From the NCBI RefSeq assembly GCF_019059575.1, contig NW_024882956.1:62001-126000 (forward strand): a stretch of 64,000 nt of DNA. Reading direction: 5' to 3'. The notes beneath the pieces were generated by a model, which was given only the letters and a program-made list of their open reading frames with translations, was not told the DNA's origin and searched no databases. Origin of the DNA: Amphibalanus amphitrite. Its lineage: Eukaryota > Arthropoda > Thecostraca > Balanomorpha > Balanidae. Below are positions 10,487 through 21,753 of this stretch, in pieces. A program made the translations under genes and the position numbers. Position 1 is the first letter of the stretch, and each line of letters opens with the position of its first letter.

Positions 10487-11834
10487 CATAAGTTCGTTCT
10501 CACCTAAATTTTACGTTTTTAGGCTTTCTTGCTTAAAGGCACGCTGAAATTGGTTCGTAACTGAGCTTACATGGTTGCCATGGCTGGTAGAAATATGCTC
10601 CACAGTAGCTAATTTCTGTAGACAAAATAGTTTTTGCTAGAGAGCCCGCTTCCTACAGAGACGGCTAACGCCGCAACATAGAGGTCTCCGATACGGGTAC
10701 GTCTCAGCATTTAGTCAGCACGTGACCATTCGCGACGATTGAGGGTGATTGAGGCCTACCAGTCTGTAGCCAATATCCATCGCTAACTGGACGCACAGTC
10801 AGCAAGTGACGCCGATGATTTGTTGGGAGTCAATCACTGCAAGTTTATCCTCTTTCTAGCCAGCCCTCAGGAATGAGCCAAGTGGCCAAAACTGTGTGGC
10901 GTCAAAGTGGCCATCAAAAAGGTCAAAGGGTTAGAAAGTTGGTAAACAGACTTTTCAGGATGGATTACCAGCTGTCTAAGAGTGTTCTTTCGGGGTACAT
11001 AACTCAAGGTGACTTAAGCTTTGCTTACCGGAGGGCACAAAACAGTCAAAAACGTCTTAAAATGGCCAAACATGAGTTTCGTTATGCCTGAGGCTAAACA
11101 AAACTAGAGGGCTGATGACATCAACCAGGTCATCTGGACTAACTAGTCCACGTTCGAGATGAAACACCCGTCCAAACCCGAAAACAACCCCATAAGGGCG
11201 AAGGAGGAGGCCTTCATTTCGTCCCGTTATGTTCCTATGCAAAAGGCCAGGGTCACTGTGTTGTGGGGTTATAGGCGTTCTGGAGTTGATCAAGTTACAA
11301 GTGGCAACCCAGAAACAGTTTTGGGAAGCAGAATGCTTTTCCAAGAACATCTAGGAGGAATTTCAGCCCTCAAGCTGAACTCGAACCGCGAGTATGAACA
11401 CATTTATAGAGGAGAAAATGGCATCCGGGAGGTCGTAGGCCCATCTTCAGGCAAGACAGTGCATCAGTGCACAGGTCAAGCAAAGCTTAAAAGCGGTGCA
11501 AGGAGACTGTGACAGGCGTTTGTAGCAAGATCACATGCCAGGCACCTCATCGGATCAAAATTTCATAAAAATTTGTTGGTTATGCTGAAGTTGAGGCTCG
11601 TCGAAGCGTAGCGCTGTTCCAGCCTCGAGGAGCTCACGGCGCATGTCAAGTCAGTCTGGGTTAACTTTAAGCCTGCTCTGCAGCCAAACATGCCGGTTGG
11701 CATGCCGCAGCATGTATTCATGTGTTTGCCTATTAAATGGGGAGCACATTGAGGGGTCATAAATATACCAAAACACAATGTACTCTGTTTCACATGCAAA
11801 CATAATGTGAGAACGAACTTAGGGACACCCTGTA
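10485..11834 (+). mobile_element. Tc1/mariner-type element, degenerate
   Basis: The body is 10487-11832, flanked by TA. The left end is CAGGGTGTCCCATAAGTTCG and the right end is its near complement, CGAACTTAGGGACACCCTG, with about 27 bp matching. TA target plus CAGGGTGTCCC ends place it with Tc1/mariner. The interior has two short plus-strand frames: 10873-11091, and 11159-11512, where PMQKARVTVLWGYRRSGVDQV resembles the VMVWG strand of mariner transposases. Stops and frameshifts break it up, so it is inactive. Confidence 0.7.
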
Positions 11835-12476
11835 TTACTGATCTGACCTGGCCTGTTTTTTTTTGTAAGTTTTTTTTTGCTGAGCAGCTAGTAGCAAAAA
11901 AAAAACTGGAATATTTATGTGCTTCAAATGTGTCAACCAAAAATGTAGACACAATCCCGCATCACCCACTTTCATAGCAATGTTTTCTGAAGTTTGGCAC
12001 CATCCCATCCTGCACATCCTTTCATGCATTTTCATTTTGCGAACTTACTTGAGGTCCATCACTATGCACTAGGACTATTATGTGCTACCTTAGCCTTTTT
12101 CTAACACCAAAAAGACTTTCAATGTAGGTGTGTTCTTTAATCGCGTTTCAGAGCCGTGCTTTCGGACAGTTAATCACACTTCTACAGCACACAAGTAAAA
12201 TAATAATTAAAACAAGCACAAATAATGATTAATAGGAGCTGCGCCAGACATTTAAAAATGCCGAATGCGCAAAATATCTGTATTTTTCGGGCTGCCGGCG
12301 AAAAATCTGTTCCTGAACGAAATTTTCCGATAAGGCCGCCGCACTGCTCATGTATACGGGGCTACCCGAAACGCATTTTCCGTTCCCTGGCTGATGGGAT
12401 ATTTCCGTTTAGGCTGAATGACTCGTGTAAACAGGATAACTGACCGCTCCCCCCCCCCCCCCTGTCCGTCCGACAG
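11835..12476. other. Intron-like DNA upstream of tropomyosin exon 6
   Basis: No repeat ends or coding potential are visible. The last 35 bases before the exon form a pyrimidine tract (a run of C from about 12449) leading to CCGTCCGACAG, which is a good 3' splice site. Confidence 0.4.
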
Positions 12477-12552
12477 TAAGATCGTGGAGCTAGAGGAGGA
12501 ACTGCGCGTCGTCGGCAACAACCTCAAGTCGCTCGAGGTTTCCGAGGAAAAG
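12477..12552 (+). CDS. Tropomyosin internal exon (exon 6 type, 76 nt)
   Basis: The exon is bounded by a polypyrimidine tract and CAG at 12474-12476 and by the donor GTGAGA at 12553. It starts with one base of a split codon and then reads [19 protein letters not shown] followed by EVSEEK, ending in phase 0. This is the heptad-repeat coiled coil of tropomyosin, the actin-filament protein that gates myosin access in muscle and stabilises non-muscle filaments. Length (1 + 75 = 76 nt) and phase are exactly those of classical tropomyosin exon 6. The [16 protein letters not shown] wording is of arthropod type. A TTAA element sits only 24 bases behind the donor. Exons 7 and 8 were not found downstream; the terminal exon is at 34555. 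Confidence 0.9.
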
Positions 12553-12575
12553 GTGAGAGACACATGCCTTCGGCC

Positions 12576-14785
12576 TTAACCCTCGCCCTGGCAGTTGATG
12601 CACCCCCCCCCCCTAAGGTTTTTCGAAGATAGCGTGAAAATGGCGGCGCACAGCGCCGCCAAATTTGGCACAGCCTATGGGGCAACCTTTTTACATACGA
12701 CCTGAAAATTTCAAGGTCCGGGTGACCTTGGGTCAGGTCACCAGGTCAGAAAAACCGGTACAAGGTCATGGTCAAATTTCAATTTTCTTTTTGCACCTGT
12801 CCAACTCACAGTTTTGGGCTGATTTCCTTCAAATTTTCAGGATGTGCTAAGTTCACCGAGTTGTATAACATATAGTTCGGGTTTTTTGAGGTCACTGACC
12901 TGAGGTCAGTTAGTGGTCATTACATCGTAATGTTAAGCCTATGGGAAAATACTAAATTCGGAAAATACTGGAGATTTCCGCTTTGTTCCATCACTTTTGT
13001 GCTTTGAAACCATAGTACTTAACAACAGATCACTTGATGCTTCTTTGTTTGGTGTACTTATCCATGGGTCAGGTCAAATGAGGTCAGCTGAGGTCAAATG
13101 ACGTTTTTGCCAATAACTTGGCACATAATGACGCTAGAGCTTAAAAAATAGTGTCATTGTGTTTCTGATGATCAGCCGAATCGAATGATATGCGATATGA
13201 TGCAATTTGGTTAACTTGAACTTAATTAATTAGTTAAAGTTTACTTAAAAAATTAAGAAAAACTTTAAGTACACTTAACCCGCGCGGGGCTGGGGGGTAA
13301 ATTTTACCCCCCCTCGCGAATTTTTGCGATATCTAAAAAACGGCGGCGCGCAGCGCCGCCAAACTTTCTGTACCTTTTCTTACATCAATTTGACACGTTC
13401 CCTGAAAATTTGAGCGAAATCCGTCGGAAAATTTTTGAGAAATTGACATTTTAGTGACGTCATGTTCGCCATTTTCGCCTCAAAAACGGCAAAAGTTCAA
13501 ACGCCGCTAACATCTTCATTTTTTAAGGAATCAAGACGTAACAAAAAAGGTTATACGTAATTTTACTTTGTCTATCAAATGGCTATCTCGGTTTTTTGAA
13601 AATTTTGGATTTTGGCCTAAATTTTTTTCAAAAAACTGACTTTTTTGGGAAAATCATTATAAAATCCAAAATTTTGAGTCTATCGAAAAAACCGGAATAT
13701 GTCAGAGAAGTGGTCTATGTGCACCTACATACCAAATTTTAGAAGAATCGGTTCAAAAATGTGGGAGTTATTCAAAATTTTATGACGTCACGACACACAA
13801 ATTTTTTGAAAAATGACTTTTTTGGAAGTTCTAGACCTCGTACGAAAACAAAAATAGCACCATTCGATTCGCCGTGAAAAACTGCATCAGATAGACACCT
13901 TTTTAGGCCTTAACAACCAACTTCAAAATTTGACCTCACTTGACCTGACCTTGACCTGACCTCGACCTGAAATTCATCCAGAGGTGGTCCATATCACTTA
14001 TTGAGTGTGCCTATTGAATTCTATGAGTAAAATGACCCATAAAACATGTGTCGCACATGCCCTTTTCTATATTTTGTTTTTTGGTGACCTGACCTGACCT
14101 GACCTGACCTTGACCTTGACCTCTGAATGATATTGTATGCAACGAATATTGTCTTGGTAGCCTAAGAACACGTTTTGGGCGATCAGTCTCAGTCCATGAC
14201 TCCATTCTTCGGCAACTACGGTGCAAGGCCGTTCCTGAGAAACTTGCAATTTGTACCCTTGACCTGACCTTGACCTTGATCTCAAACTTTAAATTAAGTA
14301 CATGTTTTTAGTAGTTCGTGATGAGAGCTTTCGATTGGCGTTTGAATTTTCCAAATCGGACCATTAGTTCGGGAGATAACAGGGGGGGGGGGTAAAATTT
14401 ACCCCCCCCCCCCCCCAGCCCCGCGCGTTCGGCTGGAGACCCCAGCCCCGCGCGGGTTAAGCAAGCAAAAAAGTATATCATTGGACTCGCCTTGACGTGC
14501 TGAGTTCACTGGTGCTTTTCTTTTTTCTCTATCTTAATTAGATCAAAAGTTATAAGCGAAAAACTTTTGACCTGTTTTTTGCGATTTTTTTCATTTATAC
14601 CCCCCAAAACCCCCTAAATATTGACCTAGAGCAACCAAATTTGCACAGGGGCGAGAACTCCAGGGGGCCCACCTACCTACCAAATTTGGTGTTTCTAGGT
14701 GCCATAGGAGCCAATCGCGAGGGGGGTCGCATCCCCCCCCCGCCAGGCCGTGTTATGAAAAATGCCCTGCCAGGGCGAGGGTTAA
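12576..14785. mobile_element. TTAA element, AGGTCA-rich family (CCCTCGCC subfamily), host of a nested copy
   Basis: TTAA at 12576-12579 and 14782-14785 flanks a body of 12580-14781. The ends are CCCTCGCCCTGGCAG and the inverted CTGCCAGGGCGAGGG. Close inside the left end there is a C run. The body holds scattered AGGTCA/TGACCT words (12720-12790, 12890-12915, 13070-13105). It is split by a second member of the same superfamily at 13275-14460. There is no coding sequence. The right part continues with the family hallmark ATGAAAAATGCCCTGCCAG. Confidence 0.85.
13275..14460. mobile_element. Nested TTAA element, AGGTCA-rich family (CCCGCGCGGGG subfamily)
   Basis: TTAA at 13275-13278 and 14457-14460 flanks 13279-14456. 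The left end is CCCGCGCGGGGCTGGGG and the right end is its exact complement. Inside each end a G run faces a C run, so each terminus can fold back on itself. The interior carries a dense TGACC cluster at 14085-14123: five-base-period copies followed by six-base-period TGACCTTGACCTTGACC. The right terminus is duplicated, because CAGCCCCGCGCG occurs twice within 45 bases. No protein is encoded. Confidence 0.9.
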
Positions 14786-14989
14786 AGGGGGATATGACCT
14801 TTTCGCACAAAACCTAAGTTAGGGTTATTTTCTGAAAGAAAACAAGAAATTAAACTGCAAATTAAAACAATTACCTATACTCACATCGGTACCTTGCCGA
14901 CTGCACAATAATATGTAGAAGTGGGGTGCTTTGAAGCGGGTAGCAACCGTTCATGTGATGATTGGCGGCCACCAAATCCACCTACATGA

Positions 14990-15189
14990 GTATGTTTCAT
15001 GATAAGTTAGTTAATAGAATTATTGCAACCAACAAGTATTTAAAATAATAAAAGTGAAGGACAATGAGATGTGTACGTTTTGCAACGTGCAAATTGAAAC
15101 ATTGTCACATATTTTTTGGCACTGTCCTGTGGTGCAGTCGTTTATCAATGACGTAAAAACTGGGTTGTTACGTGAATATCGAATAAATC
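14990..15189 (+). pseudogene. Tx1/L1-type LINE ORF2 C-terminal piece, first half
   Basis: The plus-strand frame reads VNRIIATNKYLKI, then CTFCNVQIETLSHIFWHCPVV and ends at REYRI. This is the CCHC-like C-terminal motif (CxxC ... H ... HxxxxC) that follows the reverse transcriptase in L1/Tx1-clade LINEs. The frame is broken exactly at TTAA (15190-15193) by two successive TTAA elements and resumes at 21200. The upstream RT is missing, as expected for a 5'-truncated LINE copy. Confidence 0.8.
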
Positions 15190-16210
15190 TTAACCCTATT
15201 CCTGGCGGGCTCCGCCGGGACAAGAAACTGGCGGGGGGGGGGCTGATTCGGCCCCCCCCCCCTTCAGATCTCAAAAACTACACATCGCAGCGGCAAACGG
15301 CGAACGGCGTTTGATAGGTCGTTTAAGGATCTACAACTTTTACATAAAACATTTTCAGGTCAGGTCAATATTGAGGTCACCAGAGGTCATCAACGATAAA
15401 ATGTTTTGGAATTAGTTACCTATATAACTTTTAAACTAAGAAACATAGAGACATAAAACCAATACATTTTTTGTTGCTCTCGCTGAGGCGATGCGAAATA
15501 AGTATGTGATGACCTTCACAGGTCAATTTAAAATTTGACCTGAGGTCAAGGTCAGGTCATTCATCAATGAGGTTGTGGGGTATGGTCATGCTGCATACCA
15601 AACGACGCGCCTTGACCAGGCGAGCAGTTTGGTACCACTTACAAGTCTTTAGCACCATCATGTCGTGCTTTATTGACAGAAAAAAAAAACGATTTATGAC
15701 GTCACATGACCTCAGATGACCTTTGCCGGTGCCCCTGTCAATTAGCGGAACCAGGATCATCACCGATGAGATTATCTTCCATAATACTGAAAGAACTGGG
15801 TGGTTTTGACTCGTTTACACGAAGCAGGAGGCGTTTCAATATTTTCCCATAGGCTTGCAATGTAAAGGTCACGAGTCTGGCCTGACCTCAGGTCACAGAT
15901 ATGAAAATTCTGAGATATACAAATTGCACATACTGGTACCCTAACTAAAGCCTGAAGAGAAGAAATTGATCGGTCAAAAACTCTAGCTCTGGCGTGATTG
16001 CAAACTTTTCTGGGGTAGGGTCACCAAACCGCCTCTGGTGACCTGACCTGAGGTCAGATCAACTCAAAATTTTCAGAACTGTTGCGTAAAAGCCTTTTAG
16101 AAAAAGTCAGAAAATTTGAGCTTCCTAGCTCAAAGCGTTTGGGAGATATAACCAAAAAACCTCGGGGGGGGGGGGGGCTCCTGAGGCCCCCCCGCCAGGA
16201 ATAGGGTTAA
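15190..16210. mobile_element. TTAA element, AGGTCA-rich family (CCCTATTCC subfamily)
   Basis: TTAA at 15190-15193 and 16207-16210 flanks 15194-16206. The left end is CCCTATTCCTGGCGGG and the right end is its complement, CCCGCCAGGAATAGGG. A G run and C run lie just inside each end (15231-15262 and 16163-16193). Interior AGGTCA/TGACCT words occur at about 15357, 15373, 15542-15560, 15705-15720, 15885-15895 and 16040-16055. It is non-coding. It inserted at the TTAA already made by the neighbouring 16211-21195 element. Confidence 0.9.
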
Positions 16211-17453
16211 GGGTGCGTTTCACGCGACCTTTACACCACCTGGCGAGGATCTTGCTGACATAGAGATACGTTTCTAAACCAGTAGATGGCCCTAGCGCTG
16301 AACGCCGGTTTGTTGTCATAGGACAAGTATCACATTTCCCCTGTCCATCCACCTGTTAGCGTAGAGGAGTTCGACTGCCGGGCCGCCCCTCCCCATCCGC
16401 GCCCCGCGAGTTCGGAAAGGAGCGGCACGGGTCCGCCGCGCCGGTCAGGCCGGGCGGAAAGGACCAGATGTCATGCTCTCAGTCGAACCACATTGGGCCG
16501 AACCCGCGCCGACACACACGGATGGCGAAAGACCGGAAAAATGAAAGGGCTAACAGAATGAGGTACGGGAAAGCAGCTTCAGTCGCATTCATAGTGTTAG
16601 CTTCATTAATCCGCGCTGGGGGAAATTGGGCGTTTTTTGGGTCAAACTTGCAAGTTTTTTTTTGCCCGTATAAGCGCCGCGAAACTTGGCATAGTTAATC
16701 ATACATCATTTTCTCATCGTGTGTGAAACTGTGGAACCCCGGTCTCAGGAGTTTAGGTCACCCAGTTCAGGTATATCCTAGATGCTCGAAACTCTGGTTA
16801 TTGCATGAGCCATCAGCATGAGCTACACTGTATAGCACCGGACTATCGCATCGGAAGGCACAGAAGAATATGCTTAATAAAACACTTTCTTTGCAATTTT
16901 ATCACCGCTTCAGGGCTACAGTGAATGCCCGAGTCCTTTGAGACAGATGTAACAATACACGATGTATTGTGCACGATGCAGTGCACGATGTAATAAGGCC
17001 ATTGGTAGCTACAACTTGTATGCCTCGGAATCTTATCAGTTCATCCGGACTTATGTCCCCCAAGAAATCGTTCGGGTCGGAGCTTTCTAATTGTATCACA
17101 AAACGTCAGCGTGTCGTAATCGAGTTCGTGTGTATCGGTCGCAAAATTGAGGACGTTTTGCGACGGATTGGATTCCCCGTGATGAGGTACATCGAAATAG
17201 GTAACCTTTTGATGCAAAAGTATCAACTTCGAAATTTGACCTTTTTTACCAGACCTTGACCTAACCTCCACCAGAAAGTAACCTAAACCGTCCCTCATGG
17301 TTGTCTGACCAAAACCATTGCGTTGGAAATGAAAAGTTGGTCACAAAACATGCATCACACAGCCCTAGTAAAGTTTGGTTCATGTGTTGACCCTTGGTGA
17401 CCTGACCTCTGTGACCTGACCTGGTATCAGTGACGTCTTTTAGCAACTATCTG

Positions 17454-18459
17454 TACAGGGTGTCCCAAAATTAATGTCACACCCTCACACAACCTTTGTT
17501 TTGCCTTCTACTGCGCAATATCAATATAATTTCACCGGTACTGGCTCCCAGACCACATACGCTACATTCTAGTCACGTGACCTTCGAATTGTTGCGACCC
17601 TGACCAGTCAAGGGGCGTACGGAGGTCATTTCCGGGGCAGTACCCAGCGCGCGCGGACCAGGTGTCCAGGATGGCGAAACTGCAGAGCAAATCGTCCCGC
17701 AGCGGGGCAGTCGGCATGGTTGCCGGTGTCATGACCCACGGCCAGGTCGCCGAGGTAGGTACTGGGCATGAGTTGTCGCACGATTTGGCGCTGGTTATCA
17801 CGCGACAGAAGCGGATAGACGCCTGGGAACAAGCTAGGTCGCGGCAGGAAGACTTCCGCCAGCCGGGATAGTGCAGATCGTCATCGCGAAGTGCGGAGCT
17901 AAAGACGGGTTTATCCACAAGGAAACTGGCAAGGAGGCTGATTGCCAACAGTCATCCAGTCTTCAAATTGATAATCCATCGGTACCGGAGGATGTCTCTA
18001 AAGCTGAAGCCCAACAAGCCACGTTTCCAGCCGAAAACTTCTGCTGAACATGTCCAGGGCCATCTTTCAACAAGTCGGCGCCCCGGCTCATCGAGCTAGA
18101 ACGACGAAGGACTGGTACAGATCGAACTTCCCAGCATTCTGGGAGAAGGGCAAATGGCCGGTGAATAGCCCCGACCTGTCGCCGATAGAAAATCTTTGGG
18201 CGATCGTCCTGTAAGAGGTGAGCAAAACGGCGCCAGGATAACCTGAACGCACGCTGACCAGGAACGTTCGATCTGTCTGGTCCAAGATCAGTCCACAGAA
18301 GCTAGACATGTTGATATCTGATGTCCCGGACAGTATGCTTGCCTGCATCAGGGAGGTGAGATGCATATTGCATATGTAAGAAAAGCGCGCCTCTCATGTT
18401 TGTTATTTTCATGAAATTGACGCTGGAAAGATGTGACATTATTTTTGGGACACCCTGTA
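17454..18459 (+). mobile_element. Tc1/mariner element with decayed transposase
   Basis: The body is 17456-18457, with TA on each side. The ends are CAGGGTGTCCCAAAATTAAT and the inverted form near 18432-18457 (ATTTTTGGGACACCCTG). In the plus strand at about 18055-18230 the text GAPAHRARTTKDWYRSNFP then NSPDLSPIENLWAIV is unmistakable Tc1/mariner transposase. The SPDLSPIENLW block carries the third acidic residue of the DDE/D triad (E in IENLW). Stops and frameshifts are present, so the copy is dead. Confidence 0.9.
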
Positions 18460-18639
18460 CTAGGCAAGCGACGCTTTGTCGATGATTTTCGATAAAATGC
18501 CTTTTAATCAATGTTAATCAACGCGCCCAGACTGACCCGGCGAGCGGTCGGGTCACCGCCGCTCGCCGGGCCAGCGCCGCCCGTGGCGGGCGCCGCAACT
18601 ACGGTTTTCTAGAAGGCCCGGGAACAGTGAAACATTTTA

Positions 18640-20212
18640 ACTTTGACCTGACCTGTGACGTCATCAGTGACCCTGTGCAAGGTCAATGAAATTAATTTTC
18701 TCAAGGCAACAGGGCTATCGAACGCCGTTTGAGTTTTGCGAATCCGTCCAATAGTTTCGGAGATACGGGGGGGGGCAAAAATAGCCCCCACCAGTGTGAG
18801 GCTTAAGGTTATGTGATCTGAGGTCAACCTTTGACCTTGACCTTTCGAAGTCAACACATATGTATATGCTACGAGGCGAAATTACGAGAGGATTACGATG
18901 CTGCTAATTGCTATTATGCAGCTTTTGCCGAGCTTTAGGTATAACTTCAAAAGTGATACGTGAAAAACTATCTCTAAAGACGCCATTTTGACTGAAATGC
19001 AATCAATTATACATCATTTTGTTGCTAATTCGTTGAGAAACACAGTCATGAAGGTTTCATGTCGCTATCTTTCATAGATTCGCCAATAGGGGAAGTTGGG
19101 GGAACGCCGAAGACTTTTTTTCTGACGCCCGTAGCACGCAAGGTAGACAACATAAGCTATTCTTGTTGGCGTCATTCGAGAGGCCAGTCTTTTGCCTTTC
19201 AAACATACCAGGCGCATTTGATGAATTCGCATACCGTTAAGCGCACAAACTAAAAATATCAAAGAAGTGACTTTTCGGCGTTGCCCCGGACTGCGGGGAA
19301 AGCCGAAAATGGGAGAAATGATCTACGGGGAATGCCGACATTGATGTTTTGCCATTTTATCTCAAACTTTATCCAGAATTGATCAAAGCTGACACGCGTT
19401 TTAAGAGCTTGAGGACGCGGTGCACACTGGAAGTTATAATTGTGTGATATAATAAGAACATGCCAGGTAAATCATTCCTTATAGGTAACAGGCCGTTGTG
19501 TCGGTTGAAAGTGTAATTTGTGTGACTAAAAATACGCGTTGCTATTCTACAGCGGTAAAGTCCACGTAGCGTGCTTTTAACACGTGCGTAATCGCACGTT
19601 TTCGGCATTACCCCAGCCTGCCATACTTTCATTTGCAGGCCCATAACTTTTCAACGTGCTGTATAAATTTCAAATAGGCAGCACACTTATGCAAAGACAA
19701 TAGACATGCTAAAGATTACTTCACCGAATTGGCCAGACAAACGGTAGCATAATGAGTAAGAAATGCAGCTTCAAAGGCGCATGTAGTACCAGGGAAACGT
19801 ACCTTGAAAACGCTCTTGGCGCCCTCACAGTCGAAGTATTCCGAATGACGACTCGTAACAATCATGCGATAATTGTAGTCACTTAAGCTTCAGAGCATCA
19901 CTGACAGGTGGCATCCATGTCTTACGGTTTTCGAAATATCTCGAATTTCGGCTTTGCCCCAACTCCGGCATTGCCCCAACTTCCCCTATTGGCTAAGTAA
20001 TTTGGATAATTGCAGCTTTCCCCGAAATTTGACCTTTGACCTGCCATAACTGGGTCAAATATTGAATTCGGGTAAAAAAATATACCACCAATCGCGAGTA
20101 GGTACTCGTTGAGAGCAATCGACTGCTCTTTGTTGCGAAGCGAGCTACGACGCTTAGTTTCGAAACACCGGGGGAGGGGTATGAAAAATACCCTGCCAGG
20201 ACGAGGGTTTTG
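18640..20212. mobile_element. Degraded AGGTCA-family TTAA element, left end unclear
   Basis: AGGTCA/TGACCT words lie at 18642-18665, 18822-18845, 20030-20040 and nearby. The right terminus reads CCTGCCAGGACGAGGG followed by TTTT instead of TTAA. The part at 18970-19090 plus 19990-20040 is about 90% alike to 30060-30230, inside another family member, so the two are siblings. A TA-flanked MITE splits it at 19089. Confidence 0.6.
19087..19988. mobile_element. TA-flanked MITE (mariner-type), ends GGGGAAGTTGGGG
   Basis: The body is 19089-19986 with TA duplicated at both ends. The left end GGGGAAGTTGGGG is the complement of the right end CCCCAACTTCCCC. The matching uninterrupted site is visible at about 30148-30180 (TTCGCCAATAGG ... 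GGCTAAGTAA). No transposase is present. Confidence 0.85.
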
Positions 20213-21199
20213 ACATAACAGCCTAACTCATATTTGGTCTCACGTCACTTAGGGTTTAAGTCTCCATGGAATTTGTAGGTATTGCTGGTTATTTTCATTA
20301 TTTATGTTCAGTACCGACTGCCCAGGTCAGGTCAAATACCTACCTATTGTCAAAATATACCTGTTCGCTGTTCGTAATACCACTCACACAAACTGACTTC
20401 TTTCAAAGTTGTCAGTTTCTCACAAGCTCTTCCCGGCGTACTCCCGATCAAGAGTGAGAGGCGCGCGATAGGAGACGCCTGGCTGGGCGCCGCTCATGGA
20501 TAGATCGTGGGATGAGGATGAGTCTAGTGACTAGTCACGGTGAAACTTAGCAGGGAGGGTTCAGAGCACCTCGACGGCGGCCGAACGCCAGCGGAGCGCC
20601 GTAACTAATGGGTGTGACACTGTGTCAACAAACGCCGCTGAGTGACGAGCCGAGGGGACCGTCGAAACGCGCGGGCCATACAGCCAGAGACATCTCTCGG
20701 CGATTTTATAAACTAGCTGTGCAATGACTTTCAAATGAATAGAACTGCATAGTGATGCATGCAATGATGATTCACTCTACAGGATTGTGTAGAGAATCGA
20801 TGTCTTTATGATTCCTAGCAGCCACATTTTTGAAATTGTTGTCATGGCTTTCATGCAGTGCACTGCAGGATGAAAATTGTATCATGGAAAACATAGTACA
20901 AAATTTGAAAAAAGGCTTGCTAGGAAATATTTTCCTCGACTTCTTCAGTCCAAAACTGCAAACATCACAGTCGTACGACAATCCGCTATTGAGTTCTATT
21001 CGTTTAAAATTTTGATTTTGCAATATGTTTGTCTCAATTGCTCAGTATACGTGGATTGCAGAACAACGGTAACCACTCTGTGATGACGAGGTTAACGTCC
21101 TTCATAACATATCCAAAAACGAAGGCAATCGAAGCAACGATGCTCTAGATATTTACGAAAAACGTTTCTCATAGCGTTACGCGTGAAACGCACCCTTAA

Positions 21200-21480
21200 C
21201 ATCAATAGTAGAAAACGTTTTTTCCCAATTGACTTAATGTCGTGGGAAACATGCATTATTACCCTGTCAAAAATGGTTTATATGACGCACGTCTGAATGA
21301 AAGCAACCAACATTTAATCATCTTAAAAAACAAGATTCTGCGAAAAATCATGACAGAATACCAAGCTGCTCAAAGAGCGAACAAATATGAGACATTTATG
21401 AGGGAATGGGGGCCAGCGAAGCAAATTATTTCCAAGGTTGCCCACATCCCTTCAGCAATATAACTCAGGTCAGATCAAAA
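21200..21480 (+). pseudogene. Tx1/L1-type LINE ORF2 C-terminal piece, second half
   Basis: Directly after the TTAA at 21196 the LINE reading continues, first as NSRKRFFPIDLMSWE. After a frame slip it goes on as NQHLIILKNKILRKIMTEY, then ANKYETFMREW to about 21463. This resembles the helical tail that ends L1/Tx1 ORF2 proteins. It joins the fragment at 14990-15189 once the two TTAA insertions are removed. Confidence 0.65.
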
Positions 21481-21753
21481 CATTACAAATAGACACTCAC
21501 CGCATGTTGCAACTTCTTAGCACGTGTGTTGACACTTTTGGCCGATTGTCAAGCTCACATGCTCGTGCACATACCTAAGCATATTCTTAGCCAACCGCAC
21601 ATTTACATACACGCCATCCTATACGCATCTGGACAAACATGAATCAAATATCCTGATCCTATTCCCAGCCCCACTTCATGCGGTGAGTGCATCATCGACC
21701 GTCGGCGTCGCCGGACGTCCCGCCACCCGCTTGAGGTTGTCAATCAAGATGGT

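Larger units (their letters stand above)
16207..21199. mobile_element. About 5 kb TTAA-flanked element with GGGTGCGTTTCACGCG ends
   Basis: The left end GGGTGCGTTTCACGCG starts at 16211 and its exact 16-base complement ends at 21195. TTAA lies at 16207-16210 and 21196-21199. The LINE frame broken at 15189 continues directly after 21199, so the whole block is an insertion. No transposase of its own is readable. The interior has taken a mariner element (17456-18457), a degraded AGGTCA-family element (about 18640-20212) and a TA-flanked MITE (19089-19986). TTAA with a GGG-type end could be Kolobok or piggyBac; I cannot decide which. Confidence 0.75.

Noticed and set aside
13279-14456. AGGTCA-rich DNA as a host enhancer
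   Set aside because: The same sequence recurs with TTAA-flanked ends at about ten other places, so it is first of all a mobile element; regulatory activity is only a hypothesis.
17562-18366. Minus-strand frames in the mariner element
   Set aside because: They are antisense shadows of the decayed plus-strand transposase (SPDLSPIENLW on the plus strand).
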